A DNA stretch of 64,000 nucleotides from Peromyscus leucopus (Eukaryota; Chordata; Mammalia; Rodentia; Cricetidae), in assembly GCF_004664715.2 (NCBI RefSeq), contig NC_051066.1, positions 80,640,735 through 80,704,734 on the forward strand, read 5' to 3'. This document shows positions 1 through 11,642 of the stretch, piece by piece. The notes beneath the pieces are model-generated. The model was not told the origin of the DNA, ran no database searches, and saw only the letters and a program-made list of their open reading frames with translations. How positions within the stretch are numbered: the stretch's first letter is position 1; every line of letters begins with the position of its first letter. The position numbers and the translations under genes are program-made.

Positions 1-30
1 AACAACACACACAAAGATCAGGATTTTGAG

Positions 31-254
31 GACTGGTGAGTTAACTCAGCAGGTAAGAGCACTTGTTGCTTCTGCAGAGAACTTGGGTTCAGTTCCCAAC
101 ATCCACATGCTGGCTCACAACCCTCCCTACCTCCCGCCCCAGGGAATCTAATATCTTCTTCTGACTTCCATGGACACCAGGCACACACATGGTACACATA
201 CATATATACAAGCAAAACACTTGTGCACATACAATATTAAAATCAAATTAAATT
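31..254 (+). mobile_element. B2 SINE
   Basis: This is a tRNA-derived rodent B2 element. The 5' box-A-like part 'gagttaactcagcaggtaag' is followed by the 'gttcagttcccaacatccaca' type middle and an A/T-rich tail. It is diverged and no clear target-site duplication was seen. Confidence 0.8.
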
Positions 255-583
255 GTAAAATACCTACACTAAATAGTAAAACAAGACCTTGATCATATAA
301 GAAATAATAATGTCTACACTGAAGGGTTGTGAAAAGTATAACGTAAGCTAGCAAATGCCAGGGTTTGCCTTTGATTGATAGCTGCTACTGCCATTATTGC
401 TGTTATTGAGACTTGATTCTTCTTCTTTTGAAACATCTTCTGAAATGCTGCCCAGTGTAATAATTGAGACAATATCTGAAAATGAACAAGATGTCTTTTG
501 ACCTCATTTGCAGGCAAATCTGTCCTTTGGTCTGCCATAAGGAACTGCCATATGTTCCTCAGGCCCTATTTTGAGCATGTACC

Positions 584-614
<31 letters not shown>

Positions 615-1452
615 ACTAAATTTTAGTGTCAAGTCAGTCTTCACTCTTCCTCAACAGAAATCTCTCAGGCACCAGCCCCCTGGAAGCTGACTGTCTTTAA
701 TCCAAGGGTGATATTTCTGTGCCTGGTTAACTATGCTCTAGCTTTCAACATGAGCCAATTGGCTTTAATCACAGGATGTTATTGAAAAAGATTGGGCAGA
801 TTATGGGTAGTAAGAGAGATAATTGCCAAGGAGAAACAAGGAAAAAATAAATGAATCTTCCATCTCAGGGAGAAATAAATGGCCTTATTATGGGGTCAGC
901 TGTGATGATCCTAAAACTCCCTGTCCAGGAGAAAATGCATAATGGTAGTTTGGGAGCTGAAGAATTTGGCAGCGACAAATGCATGGATCAAAACAGCTTT
1001 TAAGGGACAACCTCAGGGGATTGCTTTTCTATAAAAGGAACGGGATGTTTCTCTTTATGCTACTGAAAATGCAGAATCGGAGCTGACTGCAGACACAGTT
1101 TGCTCATCCATCATTCTTTGAAAAGGACAAGATCGCTGTTATGTTCCGCTATATTAAGACAATAGACTCCCCACCCCCCAAAAAAGTCACCGAGTTTTCT
1201 GAATCCCATTTGTGCAAAGTCTTGGGAAGCAAGGAAAAAAAATGCTTGATGTACAGCCCTAAGTAGAGTATCTATGACACTCCCTCTAAGACTCGAGAAA
1301 TATCACGGGCGGGGGTACAAAGATGGAAGGACCAGAGGATGGGGAGGAGAGCTCTGAACCTCTGTCTTCCGGACATGACATGGCTGTTCATGAACTCACT
1401 GCATCAGTGGCTGCCTGCTACACCAGACCTGGTCATTAACATTACATCATTA
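255..1452. other. Intergenic, no gene recognised
   Basis: There is no coding signal beyond short random ORFs. It holds a poly-T run at about 583-608 and otherwise unique-looking AT-rich sequence. The TATAAAAGG at about 1031 is followed by no recognisable gene. Confidence 0.5.
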
Positions 1453-1593
1453 ACATCGCACCTTGAATCCCAGCACTCATGAGACATCTGGGGGATCTCT
1501 ATGAGCTCTAAGCCAGCCTGGTCTATAGAGTGGGTTCCAGGCCAGCCAGAACTACGTAGTGACACCCTGTCTCAAAATAACAAAGAAATAAGC
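1453..1593 (+). mobile_element. B1 SINE, degenerate
   Basis: The B1 landmarks 'aatcccagcactca', 'agccagcctggtctatagag' and 'accctgtctcaaaa' occur in order, with an A-rich 3' end. It is diverged, so it is an old copy. Confidence 0.75.
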
Positions 1594-1859
1594 AAAACTT
1601 GTCCAAAATGAGTTTTTCTGGGACAACTCTATAATATTCAATTAAAAAGAAATCTTTCAATCTCAGCTCCATTCTCCTTTCTACCAAATATACTAAAGCC
1701 AGTGGTATAGAGCTGTGCCCCCAATTGACATCTTGAAACCAGCTAGTGATGTGAGTCATTATAGGCCTCAGTTTTAGCAGAGGGCCCAAGGTCCACCTTG
1801 CCTCTTACAGCTAACCACAAATACCCAGTAAGCCATAGTGAAAAAAGACCCATGAATCT

Positions 1860-2680
1860 TTCCATCTCCACTGATGTTTGTTTTTTAAATTTATTTCATG
1901 AACATTTATTAATTTGTACATAGTAATGGGTTTTATTATACTATTTTCACTACAATTAATTTCTATCATGGTCACCCTCCATGACCCTTGACCCTCCTGG
2001 ACCCCTTCCTATCTAGTCTCCTTTCTAGTTTCATGTTTTCTTTTGTTTTGCTCGTGACCTAATGAGTTTCATTAGAGTTGCTTACAGGAGAATGGATGAG
2101 GAGTTATTTCAAGGAACAGGGACAACTTATCAGGGACTATACCTCCGACAAAAATGTCTCTCCTTCTGCTAGCAGCCATTAACTATCTGTAGATCCTCAG
2201 AGAGGGCTGGACCCTCATGATTCCCTTCTCATTCCATCACAGAATGTTGATAGGCCCCCATCTTGTGTGCAGGTCTTGTGCAAATAACCAGAGCTAATTC
2301 CTATGAAAGTCCTTGGTTCTCACCTACTGATATTGATGGTCACCTCGATGGGATCTAGATCACTTAGAAGACAAAGCTCTGGGGAGGTCTGTGAGGGGTT
2401 TGAGACTGCATTCATTAGCAGAGAAGAACCACCTTAACTATAGACAGCAGCCCTCCAGGTGCTGGGGTCGTGGACTGAATTAAAAAGGGGGAAATGAGCC
2501 GAGTGCCAGCATTCTCCCTCTGCTTCCTGCCTGGGGATGCATTGAGACCCGCTGTCTCTCATTCCCGCTGCCATGACTTCTCCTGCCTTGATGGACTGCA
2601 CCCTGGGACTGTGGGCCAGAACAAGCCCTTCCTTGATTAAGTGGCTTCTGTCATTGTTCATGTTTGTGTTTGGGCCAAAT
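1860..2680. repeat. Old rodent interspersed repeat remnants (two blocks)
   Basis: The blocks at about 1870-2330 and 2430-2670 have the texture of widely dispersed rodent repeats. Phrases such as 'gaggagttatttcaaggaac' and 'gggccagaacaagccc' recur in rodent genomes in my experience. I cannot assign a family with confidence. The 88- and 75-residue minus-strand ORFs in the area are not genes. Confidence 0.4.
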
Positions 2681-2781
2681 TTCCTAGTCCTTAGTGACCT
2701 CCTTTGAGAAATGGCATTGCTTTTTTAATTCGACTCCAACTCTACCTTTAAGTCTTTTGTTTTGTTTTGTTTTGCTTTGCT

Positions 2782-2902
2782 TTGTTGAGACAGGGTTTCT
2801 CTGTGTGTGGCCCTGGCTGTCCTGGGACTTGCTCTGTAGACCAGGCTGGTCTCAAACTCAGAGATCCATCTGTCTCTGCCTCCCGAGTGCTGAGATTAAA
2901 GG
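2782..2902 (-). mobile_element. B1 SINE (minus)
   Basis: It reads as the reverse complement of B1: 'gagacagggtttctctgtgt', then 'tagaccaggctggtctcaaa', then 'gtgctgagattaaagg'. A T-rich run at 2757-2785 is the poly-A tail of the minus-strand copy. Confidence 0.85.
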
Positions 2903-3669
2903 TTTTACCTTTAAGTCTTATTTTAGGAGTTAGAGAGGGATGAAGACATCTCGCTAATTACACAAAGGACACAAGGTAAAATGCACTGATGATGTGAGTC
3001 TTAGGCTCAGGTTAAACCTGTTATTCCAGGGCACTTCAATTGTAGAGGGGGGGAAATGGCAAGAGAAAGCTTCTCCACTTGGCTGATAGGAGAAGCTTGC
3101 CTTGGCCTTCCAGCACTGAGTTGAATTGAAATCTATGTTGACTGAGCCGTGCTGTGGGTGGGGAGAAGTAAGATACTTACCAATGGGATCATCAGCACTC
3201 AGACACAGCCTTCCCAAGTGGGGGTGCTCTCACCTACGTCAGTCATGGCGGGATGCAGAGCTCTGCGTCCTGCTGTAGGTAGACCTGTCTTAGGAATACG
3301 AGTGAGGCTCAGGATGGACTGCCCAAGCCAGATCTCTGAATCATAAGACATTGATGCAGAGACACAGGACTTTCTAGGGTTCTTCCTGTGGGAACGCAGT
3401 GCTAGTGAGTAGGCCTAAGGGACACAAGGGACACCAGTGTCAGTAAAGGTGTTCAGAAACCAGACAAGCCCTGAAGCGCGATCCTAATTAGTCTTAACAA
3501 TGAAAACCCAGAGTCAGATGTCGAGGGTGAAAGCTCAAAGATCAGAGAAGCACAACCAGTAACTTCTTACCTCTACAAAATCTCAGACTAAATGGGAAGA
3601 GGGAGCCTGTCTCTATGAACCCTCACACTGAATGGGGGCAAGATCCTGTCTCCACCCACCTCATATTCC

Positions 3670-3865
3670 TGTCTCCACCTCCCTAGTGCTGGGATCAAAG
3701 GTGTGAGTCTCCCATGTGCTGGGATCAAAGGTGAGCACCACTACTACCTGCCTCTGTTTCTCTTTTAGACTGGATCAATCTCGTGTAGCCCAGGGTGGCC
3801 TTGAACTTCCTGCTTCTTCCTCCCAAGTGCTGGCATTAAAGGTGTGTGCCACCACTACCTGACCT
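3670..3865 (-). mobile_element. B1 SINE pieces (minus), partly duplicated
   Basis: The motif 'gtgctgggatcaaaggtg' occurs twice (about 3686 and 3716), and a third related copy is at about 3828. This suggests a partial B1 next to a fuller one, both minus strand. Confidence 0.65.
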
Positions 3866-4037
3866 CTATGGTTAACTAGTAGCTAGTTCCTCCCTCTGAT
3901 CTCCAGGTAAGCTTTAGTTGTCAGAACACAAACAAAATATCACACAACAAAACCCCACAGGTTGATTCAGGGTCCTGCTCTCATCTTGCCTTGGATTCCT
4001 CCATTTGTTGAGTCTAATCCTATGGGCCATCCAGAAC

Positions 4038-4388
4038 TGCTGTGGAATAATCCTTTTGTATACTGTAAAGATTTGTCACTCGAACTGATTTAATAAAACA
4101 CTGATTGGCCAGGAGGCAGGCAGGAAGTGTAGGCAGGGCAACCAAACTAAGAATGATGGAAGGAGAAGGGTGGGTGAAGAGTTGCCAGCAGATGCATAGG
4201 GAGCAGGAGATGAAGGTGCCATGCTAATAAAGGTGCCACCACATGGCAGAGCATAAATAAGGGATATGGGCTAACTTAAAATGTAAGAGCTAGTTAGTAA
4301 TAAGCCTGAGTTATTGGCTAAGCATTTATTATTAATATAAGCCTCAGAGTGGTTATTTGGGAATAGGGACAAGAAGCTTCCATTTACA
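4038..4388 (+). mobile_element. Solo LTR, class II-like family (copy 1)
   Basis: This 351-bp element begins TG and ends CA. It is flanked by a perfect 6-bp direct repeat, CAGAAC, at 4032-4037 and 4389-4394. It contains an AATAAA signal (gatttaataaaac) and is similar along its length to the elements at 19253-19831 and 21520-21886. The 6-bp duplication fits a class II (ERVK-like) retrovirus family. A mys-type LTR is possible but I did not establish it. No internal retroviral genes are present. Confidence 0.75.
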
Positions 4389-4842
4389 CAGAACCTTCCT
4401 GATGCATTCTTTATTTGCAGGAATTGGGGGCCAAGAACCCTAATGAGCTGTCCAACAACCCACACCAGTTACTCAGTATCTGCCAAACATTGTTCTCAGT
4501 GCGTTGCTGGAAATAGTATTGCTTTAATTCTACTACAATAGAGAAACAGATTTTTTCTGTTGCCAGAGATAAGCCCCATACTACAATAACTCACTTTATT
4601 AAGTGAGGAAAGGAAAACTGTAGCTGTTTTTTTCAGTCTCCTGGGGTCAAACAATGCTTTTCTGTAACAGCATAAAAATTGAAAGTAACCTGAAATAAAA
4701 AGGCAAATTACAGTCCAGTGCTCACTGGGGTGGTGTGCAGCCACTTCAGATGTAATTAGCAAAACTGAGATGTAAAATGGAAAGAGGTTGAAATTGCAGA
4801 AGTGTAAAGGTTTGAAAGCGGATTGTCAAGACGTAGAAGGGC

Positions 4843-5275
4843 TGTCTTAGTTAGGGTTACTATAGCTGTGATGGAAAAAAAACAAAACAAAACAAAACAT
4901 GACCAAAGCAAGTTGGGGAGAGAAGGGTTTATTTGGCTCACACTTCCGCATCACTGCTCATCGGGAAGTCAGGAAAGGAACTCAAACAGAACAGGAATCT
5001 GGAGGCAGGAGCTGATTCGGAGGCCATGAGGGGTCCTGCTTACTAGATTGCTCCCCAAGGCTTGCTCAGACTGCTTTCTTATAGAGACCAGGACTGCCAG
5101 CCCAGAGGCCACACCACACACAATGGACTAGGCCCTCCCAAATCAATCACTAATTAAGAAAATGTCATACAGGCTTGTCTGCAGCCCAATCCTATGACGG
5201 CATTTTCTCAGTTGAGGTTCCCTCCTCTCAGATGACTCCAGATTGTGTCAAGTTGACATAAAACTAGCCAGCACA
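4843..5275 (+). mobile_element. LTR-like element, 433 bp, 5-bp TSD
   Basis: It starts 'tgtcttagttagggttac' and ends 'actagccagcaca'. A 5-bp direct repeat AGGGC flanks it exactly at 4838-4842 and 5276-5280. TG...CA ends with a 5-bp duplication fit a class III (ERVL/MaLR-type) solo LTR. A truncated relative lies at 9260-9594. I know this sequence as abundant in rodents but do not assign a family name. Confidence 0.65.
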
Positions 5276-5440
5276 AGGGCTATGTGACATCAGAGCTGTT
5301 TTCTTGGGAGTATAGGCAGGGTTTTCCCTCTACTCCTGAACTCAAACCATGCAATATTGGTTCTATAATTTTAAAAGAAAACATACCTTCTCCCATTATG
5401 CATTTATCCTATGCTCCAGGATGACCCTCTCTTAGTTAAT

Positions 5441-5652
5441 GGAGTTGAAGAGATGGTTCAGCAGTTAAGAACACTTGTACCTAGGTTGAGTCCCAGCATC
5501 TACATGGTGGTTCACAACCATATGTAACTTCAGTTCCAGGAGATCTGACACCTTTTCTGATCTCTGTGGACATTGTCCATAAATCTGATAACATATACCT
5601 ACATCCAAGCAAAACTCATGCACATAAAAATAAAATAATAAATTTTAAAATG
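5441..5652 (+). mobile_element. B2 SINE
   Basis: It begins 'ggagttgaagagatggttca', with 'cagttaagaacacttgt', 'gttccaggagatctgacacc' and an AATAAAATAATAAA tail. Confidence 0.85.
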
Positions 5653-5733
5653 AACTAACCTAACAGGGCAGATTTCTGTTATTGTTGTTGCTTTATTTTG
5701 TTTTGTTTGTTGATTGGTTGATTGGTTGGTTGG

Positions 5734-5876
5734 TTTTTTGAGACTGGGTCTCTCTATATAGTCCTGACTGTAGAACTCATTCACTCTGTAGACCAAGCTG
5801 GCCTTTAACTCATAGCAATCTGCCTGCCTGTGCCTTCCAAGTACTGGGATTAAAGGCATCTACCACCATACCAGCT
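5734..5876 (-). mobile_element. B1 SINE (minus)
   Basis: Reverse-complement B1 landmarks occur in order: 'gagactgggtctctctatat', 'tagaccaagctggccttt' and 'ctgggattaaaggcatc'. Confidence 0.85.
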
Positions 5877-6019
5877 CTACAGGAGCAGACTTTGATCCTA
5901 CAGTCAACTCATCTCAACACCAAGTCCTAAAATGTGCCATAATTTCAATCCCCATTGGCTTCTATTTTGAGGTTAAGAAATAGATTGCTGTTCTGGACAG
6001 AAGTGTCAGATCCCCCTCA

Positions 6020-6131
6020 AGCTGGAGTTATAGGTGACTTTATGCTGGCTGATGTGGGCACTGGGAACCAAATTTGGGTCCTCTTCAGGACCAGTCCATG
6101 CTCTTAACCACTGTGCCGTCTCTCCAGCCGT
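6020..6131 (-). mobile_element. B2-family SINE 5' part (minus)
   Basis: The end 'gctcttaaccactgtgccgt' followed by 'ctctccagcc' is the reverse complement of the B2 head. The body is diverged and the distal part is missing. Confidence 0.7.
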
Positions 6132-6228
6132 TCTTTTGTTTATTTAAAAAGAATAGCAATCACTTTCTTAAGCCTAGGTTTTTCCTTACTTCCATAAGAT
6201 TGAGAAGGAAGACCATACGCCTGCTTTG

Positions 6229-6259
<31 letters not shown>

Positions 6260-6295
6260 TGTGTGTGTATGTATATACATATATATATGTGTGTG

Positions 6296-6332
<37 letters not shown>
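6229..6332. repeat. (TG)n/(TA)n compound microsatellite
   Basis: A GT tract of about 50 bp passes into alternating TG/TA and then about 25 bp of pure TA. It explains the Cys/Val- and Tyr/Ile-rich ORFs over it. Confidence 0.95.
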
Positions 6333-6333
<1 letters not shown>

Positions 6334-6638
6334 AATTCCTCGCATAGACTTCACACATGGCTAATGTGAACCCTCCATGCCTGGTGCTCACTTCCTAAGA
6401 CATGGAAGTCTCTGTGCCAAGGACTATGCCTTTCCTGATATGGGACTTTCGGGTCCTCCTAAGCCTGCCTTTGTTTGCTCTTTGGGGAAAAGGGAGCATT
6501 AGGCAAATCATAAATATATGTGTTATATTCTGCTTTTAAACCAAACTCCAAGGAAATAATTGGTTCAGTTTAATGAAAATGAAAATTTAAATAAATATGT
6601 GTGTTTATAAATCACTAGGAGCAGAGTCTAGTGCCTGA

Positions 6639-6641
<3 letters not shown>

Positions 6642-6725
<84 letters not shown>
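6642..6725. repeat. (CA)n microsatellite
   Basis: This is an uninterrupted 84-bp CA tract, long enough to be highly polymorphic. Confidence 0.98.
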
Positions 6726-6727
<2 letters not shown>

Positions 6728-7149
6728 TTTACATGGTATTTATTTGCCTCTTAAAACCAAATTGTTAGGATATTTGATGATAGAATGTCCTTTGGGGTAA
6801 GCAATAGGACTTCTATATAATTTTGAAAGCAATTTGAGCCCAAATGCATACAAATGTCCTATTTGGTCAACACCATTTGTTTAGTGCTTTGAGTCAGCAC
6901 ACCGAAGTCTAGGATAACATTTACTGAAGTTTTATTTTTAGTTTGGCTTCCCATCTTTAACCTTTAACTGTTAAGTAAAGCTAAATCTAGGTCAATGCCA
7001 TATGCAAAGAATCACGTATTTCATCTTTAGGCAGTTTTGAGGGTGAAATCTTCACAAAGCAGGAAGGGGACCAAATCATAGCAAGAGGAGCTCTATCCAG
7101 TCATAGCTGGGCTTTTTTTTTTCTGGAGGGGAGGGTTGTTTTGTTGCTA

Positions 7150-7240
7150 TTTGAGGTAGAGTTTTACTATGTAGCTCTGGCTGGCCTGGAACTCACTATG
7201 TAAACCAGGCTAGCCTCAAACTCCCAGTTCACCACCACCC
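7150..7240 (-). mobile_element. B1 SINE fragment (minus)
   Basis: It contains 'tactatgtagctctggctgg', 'cctggaactcactatgtaaa' and 'ccaggctagcctcaaactc', and lacks the 5' B1 end. Confidence 0.7.
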
Positions 7241-7569
7241 AACCCTCTCTCTTCAGACACCCAAGAAATGCACAAAGCTGAGACAGAAGCAAAGGAAAAT
7301 GAGTCTTCTATCGTTAGGTGCCTGGTCTTAGCTTCTTCTTTCCCTTGCTTCTAGAAAAATGCCTCCAGCTTGGAGAACTGCCAAGCAGATACTTCTGCAT
7401 CCTTGACCAAAGATGCCTTCTGTCCCCTTCTGCCACCTGCTCCCAAGTTTACTTCATCAAAGTTCTTGCTGTCATGATACATATATCATTTTCCTTTCCA
7501 AAGTGCATTTTCCAATTTTCAAATAAATCTGAAAACATGATTGGTTAAGTGTAATTAAAATAAAAATAC

Positions 7570-7712
7570 AGGCCAGGTCTGGTGCCACATGTCTTTAGTC
7601 CCAGTACTCAGGAAGCAAGATCTCTGTGAATACAGGCCAACCTGGTCTACACAGTTAATTCAGGCCACCCAGGACTACAGAGTGAGACCCTATTTCAAAA
7701 AAAGCAAAACAT
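7570..7712 (+). mobile_element. B1 SINE
   Basis: It contains 'tctttagtcccagtactcag', 'ccaacctggtctacacagtt' and 'gagaccctatttcaaaa'. It lies head to tail with a second B1 directly downstream. Confidence 0.8.
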
Positions 7713-7721
7713 TTTTTTAAA

Positions 7722-7870
7722 GAAGGTGGTGATTGCACACGCCTTTAATCCCAGCACTTGGGAGGCAGAGCCAAGCAGATCTCTGTGAGTTGGAGGCCAT
7801 CCTGGTCTAAAGAGCAAGATCCAGGACAGGTACCAAAACTACACAGAGAAACCCTGTCTCAGGAAAAAAG
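7722..7870 (+). mobile_element. B1 SINE, cricetid-type
   Basis: It contains 'cctttaatcccagcacttgg', 'gcaagatccaggacaggtac' and 'acacagagaaaccctgtctc'. The 'gatccaggacagg' form is the variant I associate with cricetid rodents. Confidence 0.9.
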
Positions 7871-8009
7871 AAGAAGAATCATAGCTCCAAGGTTGAGCTA
7901 GCATACATAAGGTTCTGTGTCCAATCCCTAGTACCAATACATATATTCAGATATGTACATATCTGAAAATTAACTGGGAAAATATATGTGCTGCGTATGT
8001 GACAGTGAA

Positions 8010-8700
8010 GTAGTTATTGTTTTAATCTTTGATATATGTAATAATTCTACATATTTATGGGGTGAACCTTGGTGTTTGGTTCATGTATACACTGTACAGT
8101 GATCAAATCGAAATAATGAGCATGTGCATCACCTCATACATTTACATTTTAAAATCCTTTCTTCTGGCTACCTGAAAACACACAGTGCGGTTAGCTGTGC
8201 TCACTCTGTTGTGTGGTAGAACCCCAGACATTACTCTTCCTACCTGTGACTCTGTGCCCATTGACCAGACTCTCCTCCCTGACTGCCACTTCTCAAACCC
8301 TTCCCCTCCACAGTCTCTGGTAACCACTTTCTACTCTACTTGCAAAAGGTAAGTTCTGTTATATTTCACAGATGAAGCAGATTATCTCGTTTGTCATTCT
8401 GTGTCTGGCTAGCTGTTTTCACTTAGCACACTATCCTCTGGATCCAGCCTTCTTTTAGTAAACATCAGAATTTCATCCTTCTTTGTGGCTGAATTGTGTT
8501 CCATTGTATGTGTGAGCCACATTTTCCTTAAACATTCATCAGTTCACAGACAGTTAAGCCAATTCCAAATCTTGGTTCTTGTGGATTGCACCCCAGTAAA
8601 CATGGAAGTAAAATGTTTCTTCAATCTCCTGATTTTGTTTCCTTGGGCTATGCCGTCCAGGATTGCTGGATCATAGGGTAACTCTATGTTCAGGTTTTTT
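8010..8700 (-). mobile_element. Ancient L1 3' end remnant (minus)
   Basis: This reads as the reverse complement of an old mammalian L1: the 3'UTR and the end of ORF2. Recognisable phrases are 'tgtgcccattgaccagactc', 'gaattgtgttccattgtatg' and 'gattgctggatcatagggta'. It is heavily decayed, with no open ORF2. Confidence 0.7.
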
Positions 8701-9117
8701 TGTTTTTTGTTTTTTTTTTTTTGGTGGAACTTCCACCTTGTTTGTTATATACCTACAACACATAGAACAACATACCAGAGTTCTCTTTCCTCTGTAGCTC
8801 TCTGTATTGATAACAATTCTGACTGTGATAAGATCACATATCGTTCATATCGATCACATGACTTTGGTGGTCAGGGATGTTGAGCACTGTTTCCCATGCC
8901 TGTTGGTCCACTGCGTATATGAGAAATAAAAATCTTGTGCCAAATCACTGTTCCCCTTCTTCTTTTTTCTTTTCTCTTTGCATACTTGAGAACTTTCAAA
9001 GGCTAGACATGCTCTCTCCTACTAAGGCACATCCCCAGCACTGCTTGTTACTCTATGTATTCTTGTGTGTACCTCAGATGTCAGCTTCTACCTACCTGGT
9101 TTTGTTGTTGTTGTTGT
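8701..9117. other. Intergenic, no gene recognised
   Basis: AT-rich sequence with a T-run at 8709-8722 and no recognisable gene. It may continue the decayed L1. Confidence 0.4.
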
Positions 9118-9251
9118 TGTTTTTGAGACAGACTCTCTCACCAACCTTTTAACTCAGCATGTAAGCCAGGCAAGCTGGCCATCAACTCCTGAACTATCTA
9201 CCTGTCTCCAGCTCTCCAAAATGGGATACAAGCACACCAGCATGCCCAGCT
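9118..9251 (-). mobile_element. B1 SINE, diverged (minus)
   Basis: It contains 'tttttgagacagactctctc', 'taagccaggcaagctggcc' and 'gggatacaagcacaccagca', preceded by a (TTG)n tail. Confidence 0.7.
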
Positions 9252-9259
9252 ATTTTACA

Positions 9260-9594
9260 TGGCATCCTAACTTGCTTTCTATTGTAGTGAAAAACACCAT
9301 GACCAAAAGCTATCATCTTCACAGACGATAGTCTGTCACTGAGGAAAGTCAGGGCAGGAGCTCTCGGCGGGAACTGAAGCAGAGGCCATGGAAGAGCATT
9401 GCTGAGAGTATTGCTCTCCCTGGTCTGCTCAGCCACCTTTTGTATAGAACCCAGGACTACTTGCCCAGGAACACAGTGGACTGGACCTCACATCCATCAT
9501 CAGCCCCCACAGGCTTGCCTACACACCAATCCAATGGAGGCAATTCCTCAGTTGACGGCCTTCTTCACAGGTGACTCTAGCTCATGTCAAATTG
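9260..9594 (+). mobile_element. Truncated copy of the 4843-5275 LTR-like repeat
   Basis: It shares the order 'aacaccatgaccaaaagc', 'aagtcagggcaggagctc', 'agaacccaggactac', 'ggcttgcctaca' and 'cctcagttgacg' with the element at 4843. The first tens of bases and the last block are missing. An (AAAAG)n tract follows. Confidence 0.65.
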
Positions 9595-9933
9595 AAAAAA
9601 AAAAAGAAAAGAAAAGAAAGAAAAAGAAAAGAAAAAACCCCACACATGAGTCATAGGGATGATTACCCACTTAACTGTCTCTCCAGCCTCTTGGTTGTTA
9701 TTCATAATTAATAAAATCTCCATTTTTTAACGAACAAAAGGCTGTGAGGTTTATGATAAAACAGTCAAACTTCATTAATAAAAAAATACAAATAAAAAAC
9801 TGAGATCATTGCACTGATCACAATCATGGTAAACATTAATGACATTGTCTATTTTTATACGGGGGGGAGGGGGGATAGACACTGTCCTAAAATACTGAAG
9901 AACTGCAATTGTGTGCCTTTCTAGACTATACTA

Positions 9934-10060
9934 AGAGTTGAGTGCAGTGGTGCAGACCTGTAACCCCCTATACTGAGGAAACAGAGACAGAAAGATTGCT
10001 TGAGCCCAGGAGTTTAAAGCTAGCCTAGACAACATAGCAAAACCCTGACTTGAAAAAAGT
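9934..10060 (+). mobile_element. Old B1-like 7SL-derived monomer
   Basis: The phrases 'gcagtggtgcagacctgta', 'gcttgagcccaggagttta' and 'agcctagacaacatagcaaa' are closer to a proto-B1 or Alu-like monomer than to modern B1. This suggests an early copy. Confidence 0.6.
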
Positions 10061-10164
10061 TAAATTCAACTAAATGAAATTCGGAGTGCAAAGCCCTTTG
10101 ATCGTCTTTTGTCATTTGAGGAATATGTGACATAGATGCTCTAAGGAGGGTCTCAGCAATACTG

Positions 10165-10310
10165 GTCACCATTGCATGCAAAAGAGCTAGAAAGAGCCCA
10201 TCTATCATCCCCTAGCAAGAGGACTAGTTCAACAAATTACAAAAAGAAAAAATACAGAATAAAATGTTTATTCATAGTACAGGAATGTTGAGCTGAAAGT
10301 AGAGTCCTTG
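10165..10310 (+). mobile_element. L1 remnant (+)
   Basis: 'gcaaaagagctagaaagagc' followed by 'ccatctatcat' and 'ggactagttcaacaaatta' resembles the degenerate 3' part of an old L1. It is short and diverged. Confidence 0.45.
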
Positions 10311-10341
10311 CCTGCTTGCACAATGAACTGGCTTTAATCCT

Positions 10342-10344
<3 letters not shown>

Positions 10345-10409
<65 letters not shown>

Positions 10410-10413
10410 GTGT
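10345..10413. repeat. (GT)n microsatellite
   Basis: A GT tract of about 69 bp with one interruption (gttt) at about 10389. Confidence 0.97.
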
Positions 10414-10447
10414 TCATACTCATAAATATCAGATGTATATAAGATGT

Positions 10448-10672
10448 AAGGGCTGGAGAGACAACTCAGCAGTTAAGAGCTCTTGTTGCTCTTGCAGAAG
10501 ACCCGAGTTTGATTGCCAGTCCATATGGCAGATCACAACTGCTTGTAACTCTAGTTTTAGGGGACCTGATGCCTTCTTCTGATCTCCTCAGGCTCATGCA
10601 CGCATGTGGTGCACACTCATACAGTCTTATACTCAGGCACACATACATACACATTAAATAAATAAAACACAC
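10448..10672 (+). mobile_element. B2 SINE
   Basis: The head 'agggctggagagacaactca' is followed by 'agttaagagctcttgttgct' and a tail with AATAAATAAAAC. It is nearly full length. Confidence 0.88.
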
Positions 10673-10726
10673 ACATTTTTAAAAGAAGATGTAAGTGACG
10701 ATAATTGCATATTTTTATGGAAAAAC

Positions 10727-10727
<1 letters not shown>

Positions 10728-10766
<39 letters not shown>
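10728..10766. repeat. (TA)n microsatellite
   Basis: A 39-bp pure TA tract. Confidence 0.97.
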
Positions 10767-10770
<4 letters not shown>

Positions 10771-10827
10771 TGTGTGCACCATACTCTTTTAAACAACCAT
10801 ATATATGTGTTTAAAAACCTCCTCCAC

Positions 10828-10980
10828 AGCTGGTATGGTGGTTCACTTCTTTAATCCCAGTGCAGGAGGCTGAGGCAGGCGGATCTCTGTGAGTTGGAGA
10901 CCAGCCTGGTCTACAGAGCAAATTCCAGGCCAGGCAGAATTACATGGTGAGACCCTGTGTCAAAAACGAAACAAAACAAA
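10828..10980 (+). mobile_element. B1 SINE
   Basis: It contains 'tctttaatcccagtgcagga', 'gaccagcctggtctacagag' and 'gtgagaccctgtgtcaaaaa', with an A-rich (AAACA)n tail. Confidence 0.88.
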
Positions 10981-11048
10981 ACAGCACAAACTTCTTTTAC
11001 TCTATTGCTCTGTATTTTAAAACTTTATTAGTTGCATATTCATTTATT

Positions 11049-11147
11049 TGGGACAGAATCTCACTATGTCGCCCAGGGTAGCCAGCTTATAATCCTCCTG
11101 CTTCAACCTACTGAGTGTTGTTTAGGAGCATCACCCATCCAGCCTCG
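11049..11147 (-). mobile_element. Old B1-like SINE (minus)
   Basis: 'gacagaatctcactatgtcg' and 'cccagggtagccagcttata' are reverse-complement 7SL-SINE landmarks. The copy is strongly diverged. Confidence 0.55.
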
Positions 11148-11430
11148 TCTCAGTTTTCTCACATACTATAAATGTGTCAATGTATAAAGAAGAACATAAC
11201 TTCCTTTTTCACAAAGCAAAGAGGAGGGCTGAAGAGAAGTTTCACTCATTTAAACTGCTTGCTGCTCTTGAAGAGATCTCTTTGGGTTTGATTTTCTTTT
11301 CTTTCTTTTTTTTTTTTTAACTTTCCATTTCGGTTAATGAAAAAGTACATAAAGCCTGGTGGTACAGATTACACTCTAAGGGCCACAGAGGAACAAGACC
11401 AGATCACTGTTCCAAAAATATTGAAATCTG

Positions 11431-11490
11431 GGGCCTGGGGATGTAGCTCATGTGGTAAAACCTTTTGTTCTATCCCAGATACTACATAAA
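11431..11490 (+). mobile_element. ID (BC1-type) SINE fragment
   Basis: 'ggggcctggggatgtagctc' followed by 'atgtggtaaaacc' matches the tRNA-Ala-derived ID head. The downstream part is degenerate. Confidence 0.55.
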
Positions 11491-11642
11491 CCAAACATCA
11501 AGTTCCAGGTCATTTTCAACCACTTATTGAGTTGGGGCCAGCCTGGGATACATGAAACCCTATCTCAATAGAAAAAAAAAAAATACTGAAACCTAGTTAA
11601 GATGAACAAACTTACAGGAAATAATTTAAAAACAATTGAGGG

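Noticed and set aside
1020..1140. TATAAAAGG with downstream 'gcagacacagtttgctc' as a possible promoter
   Set aside because: A single TATA-like motif with no following exon, CpG island or ORF.
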